Part shown: positions 10,231-19,835 of the stretch, in pieces
How the letters are laid out: every line of letters begins with the position of its first letter
Position numbering within the stretch: the first letter of the stretch is position 1
DNA from: Ditylenchus dipsaci
Lineage: Eukaryota > Nematoda > Chromadorea > Rhabditida > Anguinidae
Length of the DNA: 64,000 nucleotides
Direction of reading: 5' to 3'
Assembly (NCBI GenBank): GCA_004194705.1
Contig: SADC01001288.1
Coordinates: forward strand, 434,001 to 498,000
Position numbers and translations under genes: made by a program
Notes under the pieces: generated by a model
The model's input: only the letters and a program-made list of their open reading frames with translations
What the model was told of the DNA's origin: nothing
The model's database searches: none

Positions 10231-11278
10231 TAAGTTGTCCCCCGCCAATTCAAATTTTTTCTGACCTTTGAACTTCTGTACGTAATTTTCAACTTTCTTT
10301 CTAATGAAACAAGGTCTAGAATTTAATTTCAAGTATATTCTAGTGTAAGGATTGTTAAATCGCTTTTCCCGCATTTCCAGTATAAATCGAATGTTTCCCA
10401 CAGAAACATATTTCCAGTCAAATATACCCAGTAAATAGCAATTTGATTTGCTATTTGTCTTGTGAAGACATCTAGGGAAAGGGCGAACAAACGGAATTAA
10501 ATCATTCTTAATCTGGATCTTTAGTTCTGCATGTTGCCTTCTTCTCTGATGTCTAAGCGCTTCTCCCAGGTCAGTCTTATTAGGACTTCTTCCCAGTTGT
10601 TTCTCCCAGTCGAAAGAAGCCTAGTGCTCAATCCAGTATAACGAGTCATAGCAATTCGACCAGTATTACATTAGGTCTCGAGCTTCGTGCTCCGCCCAGA
10701 GTGGAGATTAGTTCTCTGTCCAGTTCAGCTAGTAGTGCTATCCAGATAGATTTATTAGAGGCACTTGATTCATTTAATGATGATAGTGACTTCCCAGATG
10801 AGTACATCCCAGAAGCTAGTAAATATGAGTCTCTCTGTAATGAGGACTTCCAGAAGTGATTATACCAGACGCTAAGTCTTCTACTCGGGAGGTCTTCCCA
10901 GAAAACAGCATCTCCCAGTCAAGCGCATACGTCTCCCGTATGGTTTCGTATACCGCCTCCAGTCACGCCCTCTCCGCTGCGCCGGTGAATAGGGTCCCAG
11001 CTTGTGTAGTGCCAGAAAGGCTCCCAGCATCTACGGATGAATTCCCCAGTATTGTACATGTATCTGATTGTAACCGGGTGTTAATAAAGTCTTTATCTTC
11101 ATCTGTCTATTGTACTCCTGGCGGGAATAGTAGCTGCGGGGGTTGTTCTGGTACTGATTCCCCATCTAATATGGTGGATAACAAGCTCAGCTCTACCCTT
11201 CTTACTCTAGTAAAAAACCAAGTTAAAAAATCCGTACAGAAGTTCAATGATCAGGAAAAAAAGTTTAATTGGCTGTAG
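10231..11278. mobile_element. Inverted-repeat element carrying a Ser-rich ORF
   Basis: The left end starts GTCCCCCGCCAATTCAAATT and continues to GAACTTCTGTACG; the right end is its mirror (CCGTACAGAAGTTCAATGAT, then TTTAATTGGCTG). The same terminal sequence forms both arms of a coding-free palindrome at 48670-48885 and one arm at 47230-47345. Between the arms here are about 800 bases of more GC-rich DNA that reads as protein. Confidence 0.7.
10531..11278 (+). CDS. Ser-rich ORF inside an inverted-repeat element (frameshifted)
   Basis: An ATG at 10531 opens a frame that is interrupted twice, near 10605 (CCC) and near 10856 (AAGTGA), each time by what looks like one missing base. With those allowed for, one hydrophilic protein of about 250 residues runs to the stop at 11276-11278. 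It is rich in Ser, Pro and acidic residues (for example DSFNDDSDFPDEYIPEAS), has a Cys/Gly cluster near 11140 (CTPGGNSSCGGCSG), and its last 20 or so codons lie inside the right terminal repeat. CCAG occurs unusually often. No domain was recognised. It could be a captured host gene fragment or an element-encoded accessory protein. Intergenic DNA this GC-rich and open is otherwise absent nearby. Confidence 0.5.
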
Positions 11279-11335
11279 ACAAGCGTGTACGTAGACAGCA
11301 ATGGTTCTGCAAGTAAAAAAGGCGAAAAATTTTTT

Positions 11336-11458
11336 AGGGAGTTGGTGATAGGGGCTATTTGGTAGTAGGGTCTTAAATCCAGTTTACGTTTGTTTTCCTC
11401 ATCAGGTTGGTGTTCATCTGGCTCTTCTCCCAGCACTTCTTTCAACTTCTCCGCAATT
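11336..11458 (-). CDS. Possible exon of an unrecognised minus-strand gene
   Basis: On the minus strand, after an acceptor at CCCTTAG, an open stretch reads IAEKLKEVLGEEPDEHQPD and then ENKRKLDLRPYYQIAPIT, charged and compositionally protein-like. No donor is clear at its end. It lies downstream of, and on the same strand as, the exons at 12953-13205, and may belong to that gene, although the phase does not join directly. No family was recognised. Confidence 0.3.
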
Positions 11459-11639
11459 CTAAGGGGGACAGCGTTTCACATAATTCTTCCATGTGGGATC
11501 TGTGTTTCATGGTGGAAGTAGTCAAGCGAGAATCCTACAAACAAATTGCTCGTAAAATATTGTCTTTCCAAAATGATCCAAAATTGTTAAATGCCGAAAA
11601 ATCTTGCATTAATTGTTCACTAAATCTATATGTGTTAAG

Positions 11640-11960
11640 GTGGCCCCGAAAAAAAACTGCCTAGGTCCCCTGTTGATTTTTTTCGTATGTTTTCCAATTT
11701 GTTTACAAAAATATAATATTTTTATTTTAAATAAACATGTTTTAGAACCATACTAGTGATTACTAGTGATACCACTAATTGTGTAGTCTTTTTTGGCTTA
11801 GGCTTAGGCGCAGGATAGGCTAGGCTAGCGTATGTTGAGACGGACTCAAACATGTTTTTGTTACTTTTTTCAGCTTAGAAAACATGTCAAGTCCGTCTTA
11901 ACTTACGCTTGCCCGCCCTTCGTATAAGTCAAAGCCAAAAAAATTAAGAAAAAATACGAA
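11640..11960. repeat. Repeat cluster with GGCTAGCGTA palindrome and TTAGGC-like tract
   Basis: Begins with a GGTGGCCCCGAAAAAAAACT tip and the CCTAGGTCCCCTGTTGATTT word. A tract TTAGGCTTAGGCGCAGG lies near 11800, followed by the palindrome 11818-11925 with TTGAGACGGACTCAAACATG and its mirror. A matching GGGGACCACCCC tip is at 11991. Confidence 0.6.
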
Positions 11961-12009
11961 AAAATCAACACGGGGGACTAATGCAGTTTTTCGGGGACCA
12001 CCCCAACCA

Positions 12010-12790
12010 GTGCTGGACAATTCTCCGTTCTTGGCTCAAAGATTCTCCGCTCCGAGCCAAGAGCGGGAGCAGGAGCGAAAATTTTCAAATTAGGAGCCAA
12101 GAACAGGAGCGAATTTTTTTGTCAGAAATCTGTTCTCTGAGAAAAAAAATATTTTGTGATGTTATTTTCAACACATTGTTGTCGTATTTCCTCTAATAAG
12201 CGCCCCGGGCGCTTATTTTTCAAACCCCTAAAAATCGGAAAACTTGGAACTCGATTTGGAAATTTTCGGGTGCTCAACCAAAATCTAAAAATTAGAATCG
12301 GTAGAGCTCGTGGGAGTTAAGAAAACATATCGAACAGCTTTGCAAAATATTCCTTCTATACGGACATCCAGACCCTCAAAGTCTAGGGGGGGGGTGCTTA
12401 TTAGAGCGGCGAAGCTTATTAGAGGAAATACGGTAGACTATTCGAGATAATCAGCCAGAAATTTGAGCCAACTTTGTCTCAAAGACTATTTTTACGCGGG
12501 AGGTAAGACCCAAAAGCAGAAGCTGCAGGAGCCAAGAGCAAAAATTATGAGTATAAGAGGCAAGAGCAAGTCAGAAGCGAAAATTTCGAGATTGAGAGCT
12601 AAAAGCAAAAGTGGAAGCAGAGATTTTAAAGCCGGGAGCCAAGAGCGAGAGCAGGAGCGAAAATTTTTAGACCAAGAGCCAGGAGCAAGCACAGGAGCAA
12701 AATTTGTGAAGCACGGAGCCAAGAGCAAGCGCAGAAGCGAAGATGTTGAAATGCCCAGCACCGACCCTAACACATATAGTGCCAGAAGTT
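12010..12790. repeat. Phrase-array palindrome, GAGCCAAGAGCAGGAGCGA phrase, with nested element
   Basis: Both arms are runs of a degenerate 15-20 base phrase, GAGCCAAGAGCAGGAGCGAA, separated by AAAATTTT. A CCGTA-tip element (12183-12432) with the phrase AATAAGCGCCCCGGGCGCTT is inserted in the middle. A smaller array of the same phrase is at 21430-21545. Open frames rich in Ser, Arg and Gln across it are products of the repeat. Confidence 0.75.
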
Positions 12791-12952
12791 TTATCGGATT
12801 TGAATTCAAAATTTTAAGTGGTCTCCAAATTGTTTGTTACCAAACCTCACAAGGATTTCGATTTTCTGCCGATCTTTTTTAATCCCAACACTTTTTCCCA
12901 AGTCCGTTAAATCGAATCTTGAGTGTGCAAAAAATAAATTTGTTGTACTTAC

Positions 12953-13205
12953 ATCATCTGTCAACCACTTGCTAGACATCAAAGACTCATCTCTAAACAG
13001 TTTCTCTTTGCGCAGTGACTCTGGCAGTTCCATCGACCTGAACCACTGCCACTAACCAACTTAATTAATTGTTAAAAAGTCTTACTCCAACTGCAGTTTA
13101 ATCTCATGTGTGGCTCTTTCAATCAAAATTTTGGCCGCTTTGGTGTCCTCAATAGCTGGTTCTCCAAACAGCCAGGTGTTTTTGTTCTGGTCTGCATTGG
13201 GATGC
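12953..13205 (-). CDS. Two exons of an unrecognised minus-strand gene
   Basis: Exon 13086-13205 follows an acceptor (TTAAG) and encodes HPNADQNKNTWLFGEP, then AIEDTKAAKILIERATHEIK, ending LQL plus two bases before GTAAGA. Exon 12953-13037 follows TGGTTCAG, completes that codon and encodes SMELPESLRKEKLFRDESLM followed by SSKWLTDD, ending at a GTAAGT donor. The split codon joins in frame, the sequence is amphipathic and helical in pattern, and no stops intervene, so this is very likely real coding sequence. No family was recognised. Upstream exons would lie beyond the transposon at 13552-15792, which would then sit in an intron; downstream exons may include 11336-11458. Confidence 0.65.
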
Positions 13206-13259
13206 CTTAATTATGTTTTTGAGTTTTTTTTATTTCACACAATTCAGCATTCAGCATGT

Positions 13260-13535
13260 AATTTAGGTGACACCACACCTGCGTCCGTCACTTGCGGCCC
13301 AACATTTGCAGCCCGATACTTGGTAATTTTTTTTCGTCCCTTCGGCCTACGGCCGCCCGAAGGGGGGGGGGGTTATTACCCTACGAACCGCCCCCCCCCA
13401 AATTGCGGCCCTGGGTGTACGCATCTCAACTCCAAGCCCCAAGCCCCGTGCGCCCCCGCAGAGGTCGCCCGGGCTTGAGAGTTAGAGATGCGCGCACTCA
13501 CCTATCTTAGACATGAATCCGAGAAGTACTCTTGA
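13260..13535. repeat. GC-rich palindrome ending in GTCTAAGGTA-type tip
   Basis: Contains GGCCGCCCGAAGG and long C/G runs, then GCATCTCAACTCCAAGCCCC and the mirror-like GGGCTTGAGAGTTAGAGATG, ending CTCACCTATCTTAGAC. The palindrome at 38920-39030 and a fragment at 42535-42575 share the same ends. Confidence 0.6.
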
Positions 13536-13551
13536 TCATAAAATGCATATA

Positions 13552-15792
13552 CCGTAAAAACTCTAATAGAAACCCCGGGGTTACTATTTTCCAACCCTCG
13601 TCTAGGGGGGTTACTATTAGAGAGGGGTTACTAATAGAGAGGGGGTTACTATATTTCAACCACTAGCGCTGAAGCCACTGGCCAAGAGTTTTGAAGGATG
13701 CAATATTCATTGAGAGACAGCAGAAAAATGCAGGGTTTACGAGAAAAAGCTAACGGAGAATGCTGAGTTTACAAACAAACAAAAATAAACGAATAACCAT
13801 TCAGAAAGCATGATACTGCGGATTAGGCGCATTCAATTCATTGTTCCAGTCAACTTGATGAGATTCGTCGAAGTGAAGAGACTGATCGCTCAAATAACCA
13901 TTCTCTTCATCCTGTTCTTTATCGATTTCATCCATTGCGGTAAAAACTGTGCTGACCCCATCCCGAGCATCCTGCAGCATTTTTCGACTTCTGGCACTGG
14001 CCCATGATTTTTAAAACAATGAATCATATTGTCCTCTTCACCGGAATGAGAATTAGTTATTCCACAATCTGCAATAGGTGATTGGTAACGAAAAGTTAAA
14101 AAAAACCAACCTTTAAATGACTTTGCAATTATTTGTTTTGGCAGAGCATCCCAAGCTTGGCATATCCATTCCAAATAGACGTTCATTGAGGCAGCTCTTG
14201 GATTTCCATTGGCAGTGAATTCTTTATCTGCATCGTTCATCATCCACTGATTGTAGAGCTGTTGGATCTTGGCCTTAAACGGAGCATTCCATACAACATC
14301 AGGAGCCTACAAGAATCGATTGACTTCAATTTTGAGAATTAAATCGAAAATAAATCACACCTGAATAAACTTTGTGCATCCACCAGGAACTACTGCTGAA
14401 TGAAGTCCGATTTCTTTCATCTTCTGCTTGGTGGATTCACTGATATGGCATCGAAACGAGTCCCAGACAAAGAGGCGCTTTCCAAACAATGACCGGCCAA
14501 CAATCTTGTCCAAGTAATCAGCGGTGAGATCGTCATCCATCCAAGTCTTGCCTGCCCAGCTGAGAACCAATTTGCTTCTAAACCTTTCCACGATTGCTGG
14601 CACTGGTCGCTTTCTTGGGAGCAGGACATATGGCTTCAGCTTTGTTCCATCCGCTTTGGCAGTCAGCATCACTGTTACGCGCATTTTGTCATGGCCAGTT
14701 GAGAGAACAGAAACGTCCTTGGCGCCAAGTTCATCGATACACTTCCCGCCTGAAGGATCTAACCAGACTGCAGTTTCATCGGCGGCAAAGATGGTTTGGT
14801 AACTAATATTATTGACAAAAATATGAAAATTGAATTCAATAAAATATACTTGTGAAGCTGGCGCTGCTTTGAAATAAAGATGATAAAATTCACGAGCTTC
14901 TCAGCATAATCGGATGGGGTTTTCTGGCACACTGTCGTTGGACATCGGAGCGTAAATCGGTGACGAGAAAGAAACTTTTGGAGCCATCCATGACTTGCCT
15001 GAAAGAACGAAAATACGATATATATTCAAAGACCAAAACATTCGACACAAACCATGAACTCAGTTCCCTCTTCCTCTGTGTTGAACATTTTCTCGGCTTG
15101 GCGTTGGATGATTTGGCGACTGACTTTAAACTTCTTTTGGCGCTGTTCTCTGACCCATTTGGCAAGCTCATTGTCCAGTTCTTTGAAACTGAGCTGTCGA
15201 CCACCTCCAGGGAGCCTCTTTTTGCCTTTTCCAGCAGTGGATGATTCCCTATAAATTAAAATTAATTTTTTCTTTGAAAGACCCAAAAATTTAAAAGCTT
15301 ACTTGAGAAGCAGCAGTTTTTTTACATTATTTTTCCATTGGCGAACATTCTGTCGATCGATCTTGTACTTCTTGCTAGCTGCATGGACTGACACTTCGTT
15401 AGCGAATTTGACGACTTCCAGTTTCCAATCTGTTGAGTAGGCCTTACGCTTTCTTGACTGACTGACTACCTCATCGCTATCGGATCCATCGCTTGCGTAG
15501 TTCGCTTGAATTTGATTCATCTTTTTAGCACTGAAATACAAAATTAAGCTGATCACGAGACAATAAAGAGCGACATAAAATACGACACCGGAAACAGATA
15601 TTGATTTGTGCGCATAAAACGCGACAACAGCATGCAGAAATATTTGATGCGAACTCAAACAAACATTTTTGCATTTATAGGGGGGGGGTTACTATTGGAG
15701 AGGGGGTTACTATTTCCCGACCTTCCTCTAAGGGGGTTACTAATAGAGAGGGGGTTACTATTAGAGAGGGGTTTGTATTAGAGCTTTTACGG
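13552..15792. mobile_element. pogo/Tigger-like DNA transposon, near-complete
   Basis: Bounded by CCGTAAAAACTCTAATAGAA and the mirror TATTAGAGCTTTTACGG, with TA on both flanks as expected for the Tc1/mariner superfamily. Subterminal copies of GGGGTTACTATTAGAGAG repeat inside both ends (13585-13660, 15690-15775). It carries a six-exon DDE transposase on the minus strand. Terminal sequence is shared with many coding-free elements in the window. Confidence 0.9.
13801..15520 (-). CDS. pogo/Tigger-like DDE transposase
   Basis: Six exons: 15303-15520, 15053-15248, 14850-14998, 14361-14802, 14111-14306, 13801-14068, joined by introns of about 42-55 bases. Exon 1 starts at MNQIQANYAS and holds a first helix-turn-helix (KKYKIDRQNVRQWKNN). 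Exon 2 has a CENP-B-type helix-turn-helix (LAKWVREQRQKKFKVSRQII). Exon 4 carries the first catalytic Asp in FAADETAVWLD and the second in VWDSFRCH; exon 5 carries the third in APDVVWNAPFK, giving the DDD triad of pogo-like transposases. The predicted protein is about 489 residues, normal for the family. The only damage is a one-base deletion in a T-run at 13980-13984, after which the intended frame (acidic tail to a stop at 13801) continues; the present frame stops at 13890. The element therefore looks recently active. Confidence 0.92.
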
Positions 15793-16474
15793 TAGAGACT
15801 CTTTTTTGCCAATTCCTATGTCGAAAACCATGGCAAAGCAGCCAAATAAGTTACGCAATACGTAGCCCGTGTATTATTGCTTTCCCCTCCCAGTACAACC
15901 CGTTAACCATTTTCAAATTGCTTTTCTGGACCTTTTAAGTGTCGACCGCAAGTGTCGGGCCGCAAGTGTCGTATAACCGTAATTTATGCTAAGCAAAGCC
16001 GTTGTTAATGGCAAACAAATTTACAGCAAAAATTTGGGCACCTTTGCATAGGCGTACACAGGTTTGCAAAAATTTTCCTGACGGGAGGGGCTAAAAGGGC
16101 TAAAGTGGCTTAAAATCGTGATGAGAGGGGCTAATCCTTGTTAAAAAAATCTTGGCGGGAGCAGCTGAAGCCCGGCTAGCCTCACCCTGGGTACGCCAAT
16201 GAACCATTGTAACGATGCATGAAAAATTGCGCTCTGTATGCAAAAAAAATATGCCTTCGTCCCTCCTGGTGATTTTTTAAATTTTTTTCTTGTGTTTTGT
16301 CTTTTTCAAAGCTTTTTTCTTATGGTTTATTATGCCCTAAGTGTTTCATGATGTGATTCACTGACAATGATAGGCTAATCGTCGATTTAAAGGCTTGAAA
16401 AGTCATTGAACTCTAGGACAGACAATATCTATTGCGTATTTTTCAACATAAAAAAATTCCGTCAAATTTCTGTA
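15793..16474. other. Intergenic stretch with repeat fragments
   Basis: No gene seen. A GTCGACCGCAAGTGTCGGGC phrase occurs near 15943 and an AAATATGCCTTCGTCCCTCC word near 16248. The segment GGGTACGCCAATGAACC at 16189 resembles the GCGTACGC tips near 54090. Confidence 0.4.
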
Positions 16475-16475
16475 T

Positions 16476-17283
16476 ACAGTCAACCCCCGCTATAGTGACA
16501 CCCCTCGTGACCGGCCCTGGGGTGCCACTATAGCGAGGGTGTCACTGTAGCGAAGGTTTTCAAAAAGTTTCTTGAAAAGTGTCACTATATCGAGGGTTTA
16601 GCAAATGGTAATACAGTCACCTGTCGATTTTATGTATAAACCAAACGCTCATACCGTCTAGGGTCTAACAACTTTTAACCCAATTTTTAAAGTCTTTTGA
16701 CTGCTCTGATGCGGCAGTATAATCTGAACCATACAGATTTTGCTGGTCGAAGGTTAGTCAAGGAAACACTATAAATTCTCCTTTTAGACTCGCAATTCTG
16801 GGATTAACGTACACATTTTTTCAGGCTCTAAATTAATGGTTGCGGGCTAAATAGCGAAATAATAGTGTTTCCTGAGAGAAAACCGAAATGAATAAATTTC
16901 ATTAAAGCAGTCACAAGAATAATGCCGAGAAACTGCACTACAATTGCAAATATTAATCAAGACTGTAGGACATTTTTGAACTGTACTACAGTTTTTCAGC
17001 ATTATGTACATCATTGGGTTGAATATTGGCAGCAAAAACAAAGCAAAAACCACGTAATTAATATGGAAGAAATTCACGGAGAGCTCGAAATTCGTTTTTA
17101 AAAGAACTTTCACTTAAAGTTGCAACATTAATTAACAAAACTTGACATGTGTCACTATATCGAGGGTATTTTTATTTGTTGGGACCGGCCTGGGGTGTCA
17201 CTATAGCGAGGGTCTACTCTAAGGCGTTTTAGACAAAACCAACCAAATCCTCTGCGAGGTGTCACTATAGCAGGGGTTGACTG
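16476..17283. repeat. CAGTC-tip element with CACTATAGCGAGGG phrase arrays
   Basis: Tips CAGTCAACCCCCGCTATAGT and the mirror ACTATAGCAGGGGTTGACTG, flanked by TA. Both arms repeat GTGTCACTATAGCGAGGG. A second, internal tip with a diverged inner box (CCGTCTAGGGTCTAAC) is at about 16618-16680. The interior at 16847-17113 has an open frame discussed separately. Confidence 0.75.
16847..17113 (-). pseudogene. Possible GPCR TM7-like fragment inside a repeat
   Basis: The frame contains VVFALFLLPIFNPMMYIMLK, a hydrophobic helix with an NPxxY motif as in TM7 of rhodopsin-like receptors. No other transmembrane helix or splice site was found around it, and it lies within a repeat element, so it is at best a captured or decayed fragment, and may be chance. 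Confidence 0.22.
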
Positions 17284-17446
17284 TAAATGAAAAAAATAGG
17301 TGAATAAAAATTGAAAAAAATAAATAAAATTTTCAAACAACAGAAAGGGCCAAGGCGAAATTCGAAACCCCAAAAAATCATTAGGGGGAGCAAGGCATAT
17401 TTTTTAGGGGTGGGCGCAAAAGCATATAGAACCAAAAATCAAATTA

Positions 17447-17891
17447 CAGTCGAGTCTCTATATAGCATCCACCCCAAAAGTTCGTTCCCGCCTCGGGTCC
17501 GACACTTTTTAGCTCAATTTCTAAAGTATTTTGCCAAAACTGATTCGTCAGTCCAGTCGGAAATATCGCAGGGATTCCGATTTTGCCGATCGTTTCTCAG
17601 AAACATGGTAATTTTGCCATTTAGTCCCGCAAACCTCTATATAGCATCGCCTTCTTGAGATTTAAACCTTCTTGAGATTTAAGGCGATGCTATATAGAGG
17701 TTTACGGGTCTAAATGGCAAAATTACCATGTTTCTGAGAAACGATCGGTAAAATCGGAAACCCTGCGATATTTCCGACTAGACTGACGAATCAGTTTTGG
17801 CAAAATACTTTAGAAATTGAGCTAAAAAAAGTGTCGGACCCGAGGTGGGAACGAACTTTTAGGGTGGATGCTATATAGAGACTCGACTGTA
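17447..17891. repeat. CAGTC-tip palindromic element
   Basis: Complete palindrome with tips CAGTCGAGTCTCTATATAGC and the mirror, TA flanks, and the inner box GTTCGTTCCCGCCTCGGGTC on the left and its mirror on the right (17828-17865). The centre is a hairpin on AACCTCTATATAGCATCGCC. Confidence 0.87.
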
Positions 17892-19800
17892 ACATGCTTT
17901 TTTAAAACTTCACGTCTAACACTATGTTTTTATCAGGGATTTCCTGAGATCCATCTCGCAGGTAGCGAGAGGGGGTGACTTGAGAGCTACACACATATCC
18001 GATACATAATTTACTAAAAGATAAATCCGGATGCAGAAAAAATAGGTCGTCCTATTTGCCGGCTAATCGCAAATTGGTGAGCCAGGTAACCAAATTTTTT
18101 TCGGACAAAAATTTAAAAACGACAAATTTTTTTTATCAAATTTACTTGCTGTTTAAATTTTTTTGATCGACCTGTTTTTTGTGCAGTGTCATAATTATCC
18201 TGTTGCTGTCTCATTGTTTCGTAACCCATGTCCTTGGATATGCTTTGCTTCGAGAAGGTCAACAAATTTCCATGTTCAAATTAATTAATTGGTCATTTTC
18301 CACACAGGAAACGAGAATGTAATTGGTCCTCATTTGCAGTGACCACCCAGGTCTCATCTTGCAGAAGTGCCAAAATTGTTTGGCCTGCTTATTTCATTTG
18401 CTTGTAATATCCCTTATGTTCCCTTTTTGTCGACTTTATTTTTGTAATAGTTGGCCTTGAAGCGTATGTTGAATTGTGTTATTTTTCATGGTTTCAAATA
18501 AGTTAGTAATCACGTTATTTATCAATATAGAGGGTGAGTCAACAAATTCCAGCGCTTTTAAAAGGCCATGACTTTTTGTCTGGGCCGAGTTTCGAAATTC
18601 TGTGAAAAAAAGGATTTTCGATTGGTCCCCTCCCCTCTGGTTTGGGTCCTGGTCTGTGGATGACCTCTGGATGGCAACCCCAATTCATAGGGGGAGGCCA
18701 AGCAAAAATCGTATTTTTAAATTATATACAAACAAGTTGTTAGATCTAATTCAGTTGAACTGCGTTCACAGAAGTCCTACGATTGTTAAAAAAATTTGAA
18801 TTGGCGAGGAAAAATATGAACAGGTGAGCATGCCTTTTTAATAAAAAAAATAATAATTAACTTTTTTTTCTCTAATCATCTTATTTTAATTGTTGGCTGA
18901 AATTTTAATTTTTTTTTGTATAACTAATGCCCAACAACTCTTTTAATCACCCTGTTCTGCTTATTAGCAAAAAATTTATCCATTTACTCACTATTTCCCT
19001 CAATTGCAAATGAACAATTGGTTGACTTTCAAAAGAAAAGAAACAAAAAGAATGGAAGAGCGAGCCTAACAACTTAACGGGCAGCACATGCCAGTCAACA
19101 ACATTGTTGTTATTCTCTTACAAATTGAGCCAATCAAATAAGGTCGTCGTCGTCCTTCATCACACATTGTTTAAAGGAAGGCAAGTGAGGGTGAATGCAT
19201 AAGTATTCTCTGGGTTAATCCTCATTTGAATTCAAACTCCCTCAATTTACTCCCACTAATTTATACCGTAATTAACCATAGGATGGTAACGTTGGGCACT
19301 CTATGTCCAAACCTATTTTCCTGATGTCATTATTATATCTAAACATTTTTTTAAATCCACCTTCAGGATCTAGGTAGGCCTGACACTTGGCTTTTAAATG
19401 GGATATTGAGCAAACTGGTCTCATGCTCAGTTCCTCAAAAATACCCTTTCAAAAAATCTGCACGCTCCTGACAGCGTTGGCACTTTATGCCCATAAATTA
19501 ATATTTATGACGGCACTTTTTTACTTCGGGAGGGGGGGTGTGGTTTGACATGTGCAATAAATTTTTTTGCATGGGGAAAAGTCTTCCCAGTTGACTGGGT
19601 GAGCGCGCATCAGAACATACACAAACCTTTGTATCAAAATACGCGTCTTCACGGTCTTTTCGGTTTTACAACCACCGTAAAACCTCTAATAGTAGCCCCC
19701 CCCTGTCGTTCAAAATCGAACACTGCTTTCATGCAAGTTACCATCCATTTTGTAGCCATGAGATGAGATTTATCAGAATAGGTCAGAATAGACAAAAACT
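17892..19800. other. AT-rich intergenic stretch downstream of the helicase gene
   Basis: No convincing exon on either strand; in particular, no DNA polymerase A motif that could extend the helicase gene was found. 18600-18800 is a dispersed repeat related to 6590-6770 (CCTGGTCTGTGGATGACCTC). A lone CCGTA-type tip (TACCGTAAAACCTCTAATAG) is at 19675, next to an NNCCCCCC run. Confidence 0.45.
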
Positions 19801-19807
19801 TTTTCTG

Positions 19808-19813
19808 TTTTAT
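19808..19813 (-). terminator. Possible polyadenylation signal of the helicase gene
   Basis: AATAAA on the minus strand, 23 bases after the in-frame TAG at 19836-19838. Its position supports the gene ending here rather than splicing on into a polymerase domain. Confidence 0.5.
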
Positions 19814-19835
19814 TGGCTAAAATTCAGTGAGAAAC

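Noticed and set aside
12010..12790. CRISPR-like or minisatellite locus
   Set aside because: The repeat units vary in length and sequence and have no unique spacers; arms are mirrored, and the genome is eukaryotic.
14524..15254. Plus-strand open frames of 66-94 residues
   Set aside because: They are antisense shadows of the minus-strand transposase exons, which carry the recognised motifs.
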